From: Craspedostauros australis
Taxonomy: Eukaryota; Bacillariophyta; Bacillariophyceae; Mastogloiales; Achnanthaceae
DNA: 64,000 bases
Assembly: GCA_026770025.1 (NCBI GenBank)
Contig: JAMXDE010000020.1
Location: 1,054,001 to 1,118,000, forward strand
Reading direction: 5' to 3'
Shown here: in pieces, positions 11,497-23,123 of the stretch
How the letters are laid out: the number at the start of each line of letters is the position of its first letter
Position numbering within the stretch: the stretch's first letter is position 1
The notes under the pieces: model-generated
The model's input: the letters and a program-made list of their open reading frames with translations, nothing else
The model's database searches: none
What the model was told of the DNA's origin: nothing
Translations under genes and position numbers: made by a program

Positions 11497-13338
11497 TCAA
11501 TGCTTCCAGCCCTTGAGGTGTCCATCCTCCATTTGGGGTTCCAGAAATCCTCTGAACTGCATTCGGTACTCCTTGCTTGTACCAGTAGTAGTACCTTGGT
11601 TTGCTTTTGATGCAGTGCTGCTGTTGTCAGCTCCGCCATCGTCATCGTCATCTTTGATCTTCGTGAACTTCCATCTGGCACCATACCCTGACGACACGCG
11701 CAGTTCGAGGACGGGCTCCTCCTCCTGACACCCTCCAAAGGTATGTATGTTCATCCACACCGCCGTGCGCAGCATCGTTCGCAGAATCTCCTGCGCCTCT
11801 CTATTCTGCCGTTCCTGCGTGCCTTTCGCGACGCCAAAGAATTGCTCCGATCCTCGATGCGCATGCTTGGCCCTTGCCCGCGCTGCCAAGCTCAAAGTTT
11901 GTCGTGGGTGATGCGGTTGCGCTGCAGCATCCAGCAGCTCCTGTGGATGTGGTGGCAGGAAGGGCATGACGTGGTTGGGTAGGAATACCTTGTCGTTGGA
12001 TTCTTCTTGCACGTCGTCGTCATTGTCAGTGTCATTGTCAGCGTCGGGTGGAAATCTGGTAGCCGTTCCGACAGTTTTCCGATGTCCCAGCAATCGCAGC
12101 ACTCCTGCATCACCGGCATCATGCAACCAGGCCGCGATTTCTTTGGGCGACGATGGTGGCGGGAATGGCAGTTTGGGAAGCTGTTCGTCGGGAACCTCCT
12201 CGAAGCCAAGATCCGTGGCCGGCATCAGGAGCGGGTGCGATGGCATGTTGTGATCGAGACTTGATGTGGGACGCACGTTCTTGATTCGGGTCGACAAATG
12301 CGGGGTCCAGGACACGGTGGATGATGATGCGGATGGCAGGGTTGACGGAGTCGCTGTGGAGGAGATCGGGCAAAACCAGTTCTGACACCACCATGGTTGC
12401 TGTTTGATCCGTTCCTGTCTGTGGCCAAAGTAGTGAAACGTAGATCGCTTCGGCAGTATGGGCGTAGGAGATGATGACGATGTCGCTGCATGACTGCGTT
12501 CCGAAGCTAGTGTTCGGTGCAAACTCTGCTGCTGTCGTTGTCGTTGCTGCTGCTGGAGCTCTGCCTGCACATGAGCATTCCAATCGAAGAGTCTTCGCGC
12601 AATCTCCTTGCAGAATGGTCTCTCGGGATACCCTTGAAGGATGAACTCATTCTCTCCTTCCATAGACATTCGGAAAGAACTTTGCGTGTGCTTGCTGTCG
12701 ATCTTGCTGTCGAGCTTGCTGTCGTCACAAGCATAGGTTCCTGCTTCATTCTGCTGCAGCTGCAACTGCTCGAGATCATCTTCACACAGCAGAGCACGAC
12801 GCAAAGGAGCGGACAATGGGACACAACTTGAATTGGTATTCGTTCTGATACCTGCGTTAGGTAGACAGCAGTTCGTCGATCCTGAGCCGTTAGGCACCGA
12901 CAGGGCCTTCTTGACTGCGCGCGCCCATTCCTTCACGGCCTGCCGACCCCGCGCCGGTGCTACTGTGGAGCTGCGCATCTTGGGTGTGGTGGATACGTTG
13001 GTTGTGTCGCCAGTGCTGGTCATGCAAGATATGCCCAAGATGTTCGCGCTTTCCGACAATGATGCTGAATCTGAATTCGACACCCAAGTTGCTGTTGCGA
13101 GTTTGTGAGAATGAGAGGAAGGGGGATGCTTTGTTCTGAGATCCGTATCTGTTCTGGGGGCAGAAGGAATCGACAAAGTGGAGATGGAATCACAATGAGA
13201 CAGGCCACGGAAGGGAGCGGCGTTGTGCCATGCTGCTGCTGCAGGTACTCGTGCTGACGAGAATGACGAGAATGACAGGAATGGCAAGGCCGAAGCTGAT
13301 GCAAGAAGGAAGAAGCGCCAAGGTACTCGTAAGACCAT
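11497..13338 (-). CDS. Protein of unknown function with hydrophobic N-terminus and conserved-looking C-terminal block
   Basis: The open frame extends to 13413, but I prefer the Met at 13338 because it begins a signal-like sequence: basic VLRVPWR, then a hydrophobic core FFLLASASALPFLSF; this gives 613 residues. The middle is Ser/Thr/Gln-rich with a poly-Gln stretch. The C-terminal 130 residues look ordered: a helical block with REAQEILRTMLRTAVWMN, then an Asp-rich loop, then RVSSGYGARWKF and RGFLEPQMEDGHLKGWKH. The last motif gives the impression of a conserved domain seen in plants and algae, but I cannot name the family. It converges with the long protein to its left. Location in the secretory route or an organelle is inferred from the N-terminus only. 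Confidence 0.65.
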   Translation of the reverse strand: MVLRVPWRFFLLASASALPFLSFSSFSSARVPAAAAWHNAAPFRGLSHCDSISTLSIPSAPRTDTDLRTKHPPSSHSHKLATATWVSNSDSASLSESANILGISCMTSTGDTTNVSTTPKMRSSTVAPARGRQAVKEWARAVKKALSVPNGSGSTNCCLPNAGIRTNTNSSCVPLSAPLRRALLCEDDLEQLQLQQNEAGTYACDDSKLDSKIDSKHTQSSFRMSMEGENEFILQGYPERPFCKEIARRLFDWNAHVQAELQQQQRQRQQQSLHRTLASERSHAATSSSSPTPILPKRSTFHYFGHRQERIKQQPWWCQNWFCPISSTATPSTLPSASSSTVSWTPHLSTRIKNVRPTSSLDHNMPSHPLLMPATDLGFEEVPDEQLPKLPFPPPSSPKEIAAWLHDAGDAGVLRLLGHRKTVGTATRFPPDADNDTDNDDDVQEESNDKVFLPNHVMPFLPPHPQELLDAAAQPHHPRQTLSLAARARAKHAHRGSEQFFGVAKGTQERQNREAQEILRTMLRTAVWMNIHTFGGCQEEEPVLELRVSSGYGARWKFTKIKDDDDDGGADNSSTASKANQGTTTGTSKEYRMQFRGFLEPQMEDGHLKGWKH

Positions 13339-13413
13339 ACAGTACAACTCGTATTCGTAGCATGCGGCGCAGTCGGATTTGATCAATCTTCGTTCTGCCA
13401 CGTCGCGGTCCAA

Positions 13414-15886
13414 AGTTGTCGTGTTCTGTCCGGTCCTGTCACTAGCTCCTTTGGATACGAAGTCAGGACGGATATCTATGACGAGCCACTGCGTGTACGA
13501 GGACAGTTGTGGAGAGGAGAAGAGAGAGGGGGTGGCATTGGGAAGTGTCGCTGTCTACTTTTCGTGTTGCCAAGGGAGCCATCACTTCTTGTTTGTTGTT
13601 TGTTGTTTGTTGGTGGTTGGTGGTTAGTTGATGCGGATCTTTCCTTTTGTTCTTTCTGTCGGTTTTGGCGCCACTGCTCTGTCAAGAATAGAGATATGCA
13701 GTCGACGTAGTCGATTCATGTGTCAAAGAAGCACATCCACCAAATCATGACTTGTCGGATGTGCTTGTTGGCGGTTTCTTTGCGTCTCCGAATCGATGTT
13801 TGGAGTTCGTTCTGGACGCGCGATTTTGGCCCTGGTTCGTCGACGCGTACCATTTCTCACAGGGACAAGAGGGCAGCGCTGAGGCACAACAGCACAAGAT
13901 GGCGCCACCGAGAAGTTTTCTCATTTGTGATGTCTCGTGATTCAAGTGTCGCCTTTCGCAAAGACTGGCGCCGTCATCTATCATGACAGATCCCACCACC
14001 AACCAAACTGTATTTGACACGTACTACCGAGCTTCGGATTGGGATTGTTCCTGTTCCTGTTTGCAGAGCAAATCTCACGGGGAACGAGGTTGTTCTTGAT
14101 CGTGACCCATGATTTCTTCCTCTTGTTTCGTTTCATTCCCCTTCTCTTCCTTTGCCCGTGGCGCGCTGAGCATTCAGTGTATCCGAGGCCTTGTGGAGCT
14201 GTGACTGTTTCGGTCGATGGTCATCTCATGAGTGGTCGAAGCGGTTCTGTTGGAGCGCGACGCGATGCATTTGATGTGATGACGATTGGTCTCTCTCGGC
14301 CGGTGGAGCAGATCGTATTCTGCCAATGTCGACACACAGGTCGCCAGTTCCCAAACCTCGAGAGCGTGAGAACAGCAAAGTCAGGAACATCGTGGAGTGT
14401 CTAACTGCAACGGCAGAGCAAATCAAAGTGCAAACCGGCGAGAGAGTTCACATGCAGGATGGGCTTCATGGGGCGGCGTCAGCAATACTCCGCAACATCG
14501 CACCCGTCGCTCTTCCTCACACAGGCTCAGCAACTCGTAGGTGAGCTTGTTGATCTTTGTGTGACTCATTTTGCCGATCATTCTCGATGATGGCCCAAGG
14601 CTGACGGCTTACGAGCACTAGTGGCTACTATTGCATATCATAGAATAGTTGGAGCACCCATTGTAGGAGCTACGACTATGATAGTTCGTCGGAGGACTGC
14701 AACGACCACCAGAGGCGTTTCAGATAAGCAGGCCCGCAAGGACGAAGTTGGCGTGCCTTGGTGGTGGCAACAGCCGCAATTTCATCCAAGAGTGTTCCTC
14801 CAACATGTCGGTAGCATCTGAAGGCGGAGGTGCAGCGGTATCTTGGCCATGCAATCGCAGTAGGTAGCATTCCACCTCTTGTGGCAACAGCGACAAGTTG
14901 AGACCGAAGACTGAGAGGTACAACACCAATACAACGTCGACTTTTGGTGCCGCATCCCTCCCATCTAGAACACGAGCATGTTGAGGAGGGACTTGTACGG
15001 AGTGAACGAGACATCACACGAGGAGTTGCACATGGGAGCATTGGAACTTGGGCGAACAGCAATCGGAACTGCAGGGTTGATCTTCACCCACCAGCGCTTC
15101 GATTGGTTCGAAACGCCGACCACCCCCACATTCACGATCCAAAAACATGTGTCAAGGGGCTGCACTGTAAGACGAAGTGCCAGAGATACGGAAAACAACT
15201 TCGCAGCCACGACGCTGTGTTCTCCGCTTGTCGCCTTTTGTGTTTTCCACAACAGTCAAAGGAAGTATAATTGGGTACGAGTAATGATCACGACAACATT
15301 TAACTTCTTCCCTTCCATTTGTGCCAATGTCATTGTCCGCACCGGTCGACATCGTCATCTAAAGACTGATCTTTTGGGACAGAGAGATAGAGTACTCTTT
15401 TGTATGCAGAGGTACTGGCAATAGTGTTTGTGGTAGTGGCAGCGGTGGTGCATACACAAGTTCTCCAGAAGGTGGCATCGAGAGAGTCAGCCGCCCAGCA
15501 GCTTGTTCGGTGAAAACCGAAGCCAAAGAGAGAGAGAGAGAGGACGAGAGATCTTGGCACCCTTGGCTTCAAACCTGGTCGCGCTATGCTCCAGAGAGAG
15601 TGTAGAGCAGATCAGAGTAAAGAACATGTCGATGGCGCGACACCATGACGGCGGAACAGATTGTCTTGTGTGCATTGTACGCTCGCGCTGTTTCTGCGCG
15701 GTTCGGAGGATTTGTTTGGCGCGTTGGTTGCCCTTGATCTTATCGCCTGTCTCGCTGAATCTCGTGTCGACGTGTTGAAACACATCGACCGCGCAACCAC
15801 CCAACCCACCAACTGGCCAAGGACAAACCAGAGCACAAGCGCTGGCCATCACCGTTTCTACAGCGCAAGAAACGGAGCCATGGTGT
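13414..15886. other. About 2.5 kb without a recognised gene
   Basis: No domain was recognised on either strand. The least random part is on the minus strand between 15252 and 14720, where two adjacent open frames (one ending near 14965, the next ending at 14720) have protein-like composition with a WWVKINPAVP segment and a hydrophobic FGLNLSLLP segment. This may be a decayed or spliced gene. A short GA-rich run of repeated AGAG lies at about 15528-15545. The left end of the proposed large transposon follows at 15895. Confidence 0.35.
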
Positions 15887-15894
15887 CCGTATGA
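15887..15894 (+). repeat. Left target-site duplication candidate
   Basis: CCGTATGA directly outside the left terminal inverted repeat; matches the right-hand CCGTATGT at 7 of 8 positions, the first seven without interruption. Confidence 0.5.
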
Positions 15895-15933
15895 CCCCAT
15901 TCAGGATACGATAGTATAATCGTGCCGATTTTT
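15895..15933 (+). repeat. Left terminal inverted repeat (39 bp)
   Basis: Opens with CCCCATTCAGGATACGAT and ends with TGCCGATTTTT. It is the inverted counterpart of 38033-38071, with five differences and no gaps. Confidence 0.6.
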
Positions 15934-17650
15934 AATTTGAGGACTAACATCATCCTATTATGTTGTAGAGGGTATATGAGTGGATTAATAGACTCCTGGT
16001 CCTTATATTTAAAAAGTTTATATTTTTCGCATTAGTCTACAACTAGAAACGTTTGGCATGCGGACGTCAACGGGCACATGGAGTTAGCAATCGCCAGTCG
16101 TGCTTCAGGTTGATTTCCAGTCGTGTCCATCATCGACACGCTCACATTTCGCGATGGTGAGGCGGTTAGGTGCGAAGAAATGTTGAGGATTGTGAAGTGG
16201 TGGCAGGCATGCTGAGGCCAATGCTTCGTTCCGGCTGCAGATCAGGCATCACAATCCAGAGTTGTGGGTTGGTGGGTAATCCAGATCTTGATGCCCAGCT
16301 TGACTTTCACACTGCCTTGTTCTCTGTTCTGCTGCTGTCCTTGGCCATCGTTGGCTTCTGGCCGTTGTTCATCTGCTTTGCTCTTGGCTTCTTGTTTTGG
16401 TGTCAATCACTTAATTCTTCCGAATCGAACTCAGTTTCGTGTGCTTTCCTGTTTCCAAACAAGTGTGATTTTCTTGTTCTCGACGTATTTCACGTTTTGG
16501 ACCAGAACAAAGGCCTAACGTCATCAAATATAGATTCCAAATTTCTGATTTCAGATCATGTGTCTGCGAGAGGTGTTCTCCACCAACCTGTTTGAATTTT
16601 CAGCGACCAATCATTTCTTCTCGATGACGCGCAGCGTCTTTTCGAAAGAGGGACAGACCTTATATTTGGCAGCGAATACCAGCGGCGATTGGGATCTTGG
16701 TGGGAGAGAGCCCAGCTCGTCGTCCTGTTGTGTCGGGTGCAATCTCCCCAAGTTCGCCAACCTCCATCACACCAACACACGACGAGCTATGATGCTAACA
16801 ACAACAACAACAACAATGACAACAATGACAACAATGACAACAGCAATGACAACAGCAATGACAACAACAACAACAACAATGCCAACAGCAATGACAACAA
16901 TGACAACAACAATGGCAACAACGACAATAACGACAATAACGACAATAACGGCAACAACAATCTAACCACAAAAGCAGCTCCTGAAGAATCTGTGTTGCAA
17001 CTGCCAATTGTCATCGTTCCATGGAAGTGATTGAAAGCACAACCGGCATCCACTACTGAATTCATCGTTGGGGGCAACACGCATCTCGCACACTCAAATT
17101 TGTCACTCTGCCTGGGCAACGTTTGACCGCACAAGAATTTTTTGCGCTCCGCGCACGCGCGCGACACTTGTGATGTTGACATCTGTCGAAGTCCGCTTTC
17201 GATTCGCATTGTCCACGTCGCGCGCTATGATTGGTTAAAAACGAGTCCATCCAGTCAATGATCGTGACATGTTGGTGATTCCTTGTTCTTCGTCGGAAGT
17301 AGGAATTGAGAGTTCTCACAGGACGATTCCGAAATCTGGCGGAGGAATCATCACCACAGGAATTCACGATGAGAAACGTACCGTGCAACTCTGCGTGAAT
17401 TGCTTGTCCAACTCAAAAACTGGGAGCTATGGTAATATATATTTTCCCTTTGGTCTTAGAACGAAGACCCAATGGGATTCATTCAAATTGACAACTGTGC
17501 AAACCCAAAATCGTTCCAATGACAGGCAACACGGGTCTTCTGTACAACACTTTGTTCACAGGCATACAACCAATTTCTCTGTTCTGCTCTAATCACTTAG
17601 TCTGTCTCTTTCTCTACTACCTGACTTGGCAAGGCTGGAAGAAGCCCTGA
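15934..17650. other. Subterminal part of the island, no supported gene
   Basis: AT-rich DNA follows the left TIR (to about 16060). A plus-strand ORF at 16170-16595 has a hydrophobic stretch of about 25 residues but no family resemblance. The segment also holds the Asn-codon microsatellite at 16797-16960. No promoter or RNA gene recognised. Confidence 0.35.
16797..16960 (+). repeat. ACA/ATG trinucleotide-period microsatellite (Asn/Asp-rich if read)
   Basis: Imperfect repetition of ACA, CAA and ATGAC units over about 165 bp. One plus frame would read as a long Asn run with Asp and Ser interruptions, while the antisense frames read Cys/His- or Leu-rich. Open frames here are a product of the repeat and are not evidence of a gene. 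Confidence 0.85.
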
Positions 17651-18582
17651 TCAATAGACAGCTATGGCAACTGCCTTCAATACTGTCTTGTGCAGCTGCA
17701 TATTTTGTCGAAATGATTCATAGAAGATCTTCCATTTCTTGAAGAGACGATTGATGGTTTCGTGTCTTGCTCTTTCATGTGTCTTGCCATCCCTGTCTGC
17801 GTTGGTATTGTAGTTCTTTGGCTTGCGTACCCAGGGACTGCTGTACCCTCCATCTGCTTCCACCATTTCACGAGCAAGTTTCCCTGCCAGCGAGCAGCTG
17901 AAGATCTTTGGGTCAGGCCATCAACCACAAGAGAACAGACCATAGCACCAAACAATGTCACCAGTTTGGATGCAAATCTCCATCTTCTACCGCAGACTAG
18001 CTCCCTTGTATATGTGACTGTACCATTTCTTTGGAAAAGGAGGAGATTCCAGAACACAAAAGTAAGTCACATCCACTGTGACTTTGCACCTTTGATGTTT
18101 GTCATTCTTAATGCAATTCCTCCATTAAATCTGCATTATGGGTTGCCAACAGTATAAGCATTCAAAAAGACGATGTGAGTTGACATTGTGAAAGTGAGAG
18201 TAGGAGATGTATCAATCTGCTATTGTGTTCCGCTTCCTACACCTTTGTATCCCTTCTGAATTTCATCCATATGAAGTCAAGTCCACTTCATTAGAGGTTT
18301 GGGATCTGCAGACAAGTTTTCCACAGTGCAAGAACGCAATCATAGTGCCGCAAGAAGTACAAGGTCCAAATCAAGTGCTTGGGATGGCATTTTGGACCAC
18401 CACAAGCATGGTTCCACATAACAAGGCACATGCATGGAGAAAGCCCATACAGAGAGATAAGCTTTGTTTGCGTTGCTTGTTTTGCTAGGTCATCCAATGT
18501 ACTATGCCCCACAATGTCCAATCCGATTCTGGTTCTGTTGTTCCAGTCATAGCGTCTTGCTTGATTGTTCTGTAAGCATGCC
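17651..18582 (-). pseudogene. Decayed Harbinger/IS5-like DDE transposase (DDE_Tnp_4 type)
   Basis: Read on the minus strand, an N-terminal part (18545-18291) carries a LYGLSP...MWNHA...PKHLIWTLYFLRHY segment like the helical domain preceding such transposases. The catalytic part follows in another frame with VTVDVT (first Asp), FPKKWYSHIYKG, CIQTGDIVW, a WPDPKIF segment (second Asp) and, toward the C-terminus, ARHETINRLFKKWKI (the Glu-bearing motif). At least one frameshift near 18290 and several in-frame stops between 18290 and 17870 interrupt it, so it is dead. The N-terminal end stops exactly where a 0.9-kb repeat arm begins at 18583, so that insertion probably cut the gene. This is an ordinary DNA transposon of a different family from the large transposase at 25.7 kb. 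Confidence 0.75.
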
Positions 18583-19479
18583 TGTTGGCAAGTTCCGCTC
18601 ATGGACACTCTTGCGATTGCGTTCGACGGTGTTGGTAGTGGTGGTGGTTTTGATTCTGTTTTGGAGTCTCCCAATGCTCTCTATCGAGATGTACATACGT
18701 GTATGTGTCAAGATGTACGTGTAAATGTGCATCGTTCACCTGCTATTCTCTCATACGCACTTGGACGGTACAACTACATTCGTGTCAATAATATGCTATG
18801 ATTTTGCCAAATCACAGCACAAATGGAACACACGAAAATGAGCAGTTTCGAGAGGAAATTTGCAATCAACGATTTTTGAGAGTATTAAGAACATTGTCCA
18901 TCCATCCATCCATCAATAGAAATGTATGGTACCAAGCAAATCTTGAGGTACCTCCCAACTAAACCTGAGATGACGACATCATGTGACAGACCATCGCATC
19001 ACCAATGGAACATGACATCTGGAGAGCAGAAGGACGCCTACTGATGTCGACAGGATGTCATCATGTCACCACGTCGACATCTGTCTCCAAGTCAGAGCAG
19101 GAGGCGAAGATCCGAATGACCGAAGGGCATCAGGATCATGGATACGGGAGATGAACTTCAAATGGTAAGTACTCATGGAGTAGGAACCAGTACTGAATGA
19201 ACAGAGTGTCGAATGCGGAGTACGCATCGAACATGTAGTATCGCGTAGCACGAAGCACACGATGCTGAGACAGAGAGGAGCAAGAGAGCATCTCGCGTAC
19301 CGACTCATAGTCGAACGACCGAATCTACGAAACAGATTGAACCGCCAAGAGCATCGGGCAAGAGAACAGGTGTACACCGAGAGGGTTGGAGTAACCAAGT
19401 AATGAAATAGCAAACGAACGACTATCAACCAACACCACCCTCCACAATTGTAGGTTACCAATCACAGAACTTGCCAACA
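18583..19479 (-). repeat. Terminal-repeat arm 1 (897 bp), inverted relative to arms 2 and 3
   Basis: Begins TGTTGGCAAGTTCCG and ends GAACTTGCCAACA, so the arm has a 13-bp inverted repeat at its own tips and TG...CA ends as Copia LTRs have. It is the reverse complement of 22194-23123 over its whole length, with roughly a dozen differences in the first 150 positions compared by eye. It lies about 80 bp before the Gag region. As a fossil it is best read as a Copia-type LTR, but its inverted partner is not what a single LTR element would have. Confidence 0.7.
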
Positions 19480-21733
19480 CGTTTATAAACGATAGATCAG
19501 GGCGAGCCCGCGGATCGGATCGTGCGAGGAAGACGAACATCATTCAAGAGCAGCAGGCTGAATGAGCGAGGAAGAGGAATTGAAAGACATCCCTCTGTCC
19601 CAACCAGCTATCAAGCAAGAAGAAGGTGCAAGTGAGACTCGACTTCAAGAGCAGAAGGAAGCAGCCGCGGATACTGTCCTATCAGGCGCAGAGGCAAGCG
19701 CAATCGACAAGACTGAAGAGGAACGGTCTGCAAGACTACATCGCGAGGAGGAGAGGATTCTCAAGGTGGTAAAGCAAGAGGAGACTGGTGTGACAGAGAG
19801 CATTCGCACAGCCAAACAGGGTGAGAAAAGTGAGACACCATCAGGAGGAGAATTTGTGAGGAAAGCAATCTCCGCGCAACAACGAGCGAAAATCGAAGAA
19901 GTGACAACACAAAAACAAACGGAAATCAAGGGCGCGAGCGCACCAACGACGAAATGACAAGACAAGATGGCGACACCAGCCAACATGAACAAGTGACGCA
20001 TCAAAGCGCCGATTTTCAGCGGTGAACAAGAGGATTATAGCGCATGGGAGTCCCAAGCAAAGGCATACGCTCGTACACAGAAGACGAGAGACGTGATGTT
20101 GGGCAAGACGAAGATCCCAACAGTGAGTGAGATCGCGGCAGCCAGCAGAGAAGACAAGGATGCATTAGAGGAAACCTACAAACTGGCAGGTGACTGCTTC
20201 AGCGATTTGATCCTCATGATGGATGCAGAGAAAGGTAAGGGCAAGCAGGCCATCCAATACATCAATCAGTGCATCTCCAATGATTACCCTGAGGGGAATC
20301 CACACATGGCATGGAACTTTCTCGCGGAGAAGTTCCGGCCATCCGACGCAGCAACGAAAATCAAACTCAAGCGTCAATTCAACAACGAAAGGATGAAGAG
20401 AGCCTCAGACCCCGACGTATACATCACGCGACTCGAGATACTACGCTCACGTCTCCACGATGTTGGATACACAATCACTGATGAGGAAATGATCATGCAA
20501 ATCCTCAGTACGGTGAGTGTGGAATACAGAACACACGTCGTGAGTTTCAACCACCAACTCACGTTCAATCCGACAGTGGTCACCATCAACGAGATCAGAG
20601 GAGTACTTCGTGAAGCACACGCCACGCATCAAGGCGGAAAGGCATACGTCGACGATTTCCAAGACAGTAACACGAAGAGCAACGACACCGGCTTCACGAG
20701 CACCAGTAACTTCAAGGGGACCTGCCACAACTGTGGTGTGTATGGTCACAGATCCACCGATTGCCCAGAACGCAAGAAATCGAACAACAAGAAAAACAAC
20801 AACAACAACAAGATGAACGGAAAGCGCAACAACAATCGCAACAAGGGAAGCGGCTTCAAGGGCAAGTGCAACTACTGTGGCATCTTCGGACACCGCGAGG
20901 CGGAGTGCCGAAAGAAGAAGTTCAACGAGAACAAGAAGAACAACGAACAGGCCAACGCGGCAACGGAAGGACACGACAAGAGCGGACACGAGATGGTACT
21001 CTCAGCAAAGGACATGCCGCTCTGCATGTTGGTGTCCGACGACTACATCGAAGACTCCTTCTTCGATAACTTCGAATGCGTCGGAAGTGACGACGAAGTG
21101 CAGGACGATGAGATCGTCCCGGAGTGGCTCAGCGAGGAGCCCATCATCCACGAGGTGGATCCAAGACACGAAGTGAGCTACGAGTGCTGCTTCAACGCGC
21201 ACGACCTGATCGGTCCATACGGCGACGGAGCTGAGATGGGAACGGAGGACATCGATATCGAGATCGAAGCGGCCATGAATGCAGATGATGCCGAGGCCAA
21301 CGAGAACGGCGTGGATCAAGGCAACAACGACGTCTCCGGAGACGATACAAATGGCGGCGAGGCGCCGCCTCCTCCAGCAGCGGGGAACAACAGAATGGGC
21401 ATCTTCGACGAAGATAGCGACGACGAGCCAGAAGATCATCCAGATGACAGCTTCAATCCAAATGAACGAGTCATCTACCCAATCAGAATCCAATTCCCAC
21501 CAGAGCCGAATCCCAGAAGAGTCGACGACATCTACTGACGCAACATGTTCCCATACCCAACAGTCACTGCAGAGAGAATGCAATGGCAACTCATCCATGA
21601 CGCAGTGTTGACTGCTGGATTGCCAATGTTCCCAGGGATCGTGAACGGACCATTGCTGCATGTATGGGTGAACATGGTGAGCACCATCCTATGCGAGAAC
21701 TTCAGATCGACTGAAGAGATCCTTGCCAACGCA
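19480..21733 (+). mobile_element. Fossil Copia-family Gag region (CoDi-like), no Pol
   Basis: The coding stretch from about 19562 to 21538 encodes a Gag protein: an acidic/basic N-terminal part, a Gag core with the YSAWESQAKAYART and LRSRLHDVGYTITDEE type segments (UBN2/Retrotran_gag-like), then two CCHC zinc knuckles separated by an Asn/Lys-rich linker, and a long acidic C-terminal region. It looks broken or internally reduced: the open frame is interrupted at least once and protease, integrase, reverse transcriptase and RNase H are all missing. It may represent a Gag-only non-autonomous element. Flanking arms are inverted rather than direct, so the ends have been rearranged. Divergence of the arms suggests it is clearly older than the Copia at 30.6 kb. 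Confidence 0.7.
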
Positions 21734-22193
21734 TGTTGGCAAGTTCCGCTTACGGTAACCTACGATCGTGGAAGATGGTATTGGTTGATAGTCGTTCGTT
21801 TGCTATTTCATTACGTTGGCACTCCGATCCTCTCGGTGTCCGTTCGTTCTCTTGCCCGATGCTCTTGGCGCTTCAATCTGTTTCGTAGATTTGGTCTCCG
21901 AGTATGAGTCGGTGTGCGAGATGCTCTCTCTCTACTCTTTGTATTCTCTCTCTCTCTGTCTCAGCATCGTGTACTTCGTGCTACACGATACTCCGTGTTT
22001 GATGCGTACTCCGCATTCGACACTCCGTTCATTTACTACTGGTTCCTACTCCATGAGTACTCACCATTTGAAGTTCATCTCCTGTATCCATGATCTTGAT
22101 CCCCTTCGGTCATCGGATCTTCGCCTCCTGCTCTGACCTGGAGACAGATCTCGACATGGTGACACGATGACATCCTGTCAACGTCAGTAGGCG
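21734..22193 (+). repeat. Terminal-repeat arm 2, 460-bp partial copy
   Basis: Starts TGTTGGCAAGTTCCG and parallels arm 3 up to the CGTCAGTA segment, where it stops and arm 3 begins at once, so the two form a head-to-tail pair. Just before it stands CTTGCCAAC, making a near-palindromic junction with the arm's first bases. Orientation is opposite to arm 1. Confidence 0.7.
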
Positions 22194-23123
22194 TGTTGGC
22201 AAGTTCCGTGATTGGTAACCTACGATCGTGGAAGATGGTGTTGGTTGATAGTCGTTCGTTTGCTATTTCATTACTTGGCTACTCCGATCCTCTCGGTGTA
22301 CACCAGTTCTCTTGCCCGATGCTCTTGGTGCTTCAATCCGTTTCGTAGATTCGGTCTCCGACTATGAGTCAGTACGCGAGATGCTCTCTTGCTCCTCTCT
22401 GTTTACTCTCTCTCTCAACATTGTGTGCTGGTGCTACACGATACTCCGTGTTCGATGCGTACTCTGCATTCGAAACTCCGTTCATTCAGTACTGGCTCCT
22501 ACTCCATGAGTACTTACCATTTGAAGTTCATCTCCCGTATCCATGATCCTGATGCACTTTGGTCATTCGGATCTTCGCCTCCTGCTCTGACTTGGAGACA
22601 GATGTTGACGTGGTGACATGATGACATCCTGTCGACGTCAGTAAACGTCCTTCTGCTCTCCAGATGTCACGTTCCATTGGTGATGCAGCAGTCTGTCAGA
22701 TGATATCGTCATCTGAGGTTTAGTTGGGAAGTACCCCGAGATTCTCTTGGTACCATTGATGGATGGACGGACGATATTCCAATTCTCTTAGAAATCGTCC
22801 ATTGCAAATTTCCTCCAGAAATTCTGCTCATTTTCGTGTGTTCCATTTCCACTGTAATTCTGACGAATCACAGCATACTATTGACACGAGTGTAGTTATA
22901 CCGTCCAAGTGCGTATGAGAGAATAACAGGTGAACGATGCACATATACACGTACATCTCGATATATTCTCACATGTACATCTCGACAGAGAGACACCAAG
23001 ATTATTGGGAGACTCCGAGAGGCATCGGAACAATGAAATGAAATAGCAAACGAAATCAAAACAACTACCACCACCACCACCGTCAACAGTTGCAAGAGTA
23101 TCTGTGAGCAGAACTTGCCAACA
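22194..23123 (+). repeat. Terminal-repeat arm 3 (930 bp), full-length copy
   Basis: Opens TGTTGGCAAGTTCCG and closes GAACTTGCCAACA. It is full length and inverted relative to arm 1. The ORFs inside it are shared with the other arms only as sequence similarity and have no recognised domain. Confidence 0.75.

Noticed and set aside
15487-15900. 137-codon minus-strand ORF next to the left TIR
   Set aside because: Mixed composition, runs across the (GA)n tract and the target duplication, and shows no domain.
18583-23123. Reading arms 1 and 3 as the two LTRs of one Copia element
   Set aside because: They are inverted relative to each other, whereas LTRs of one element are direct repeats.
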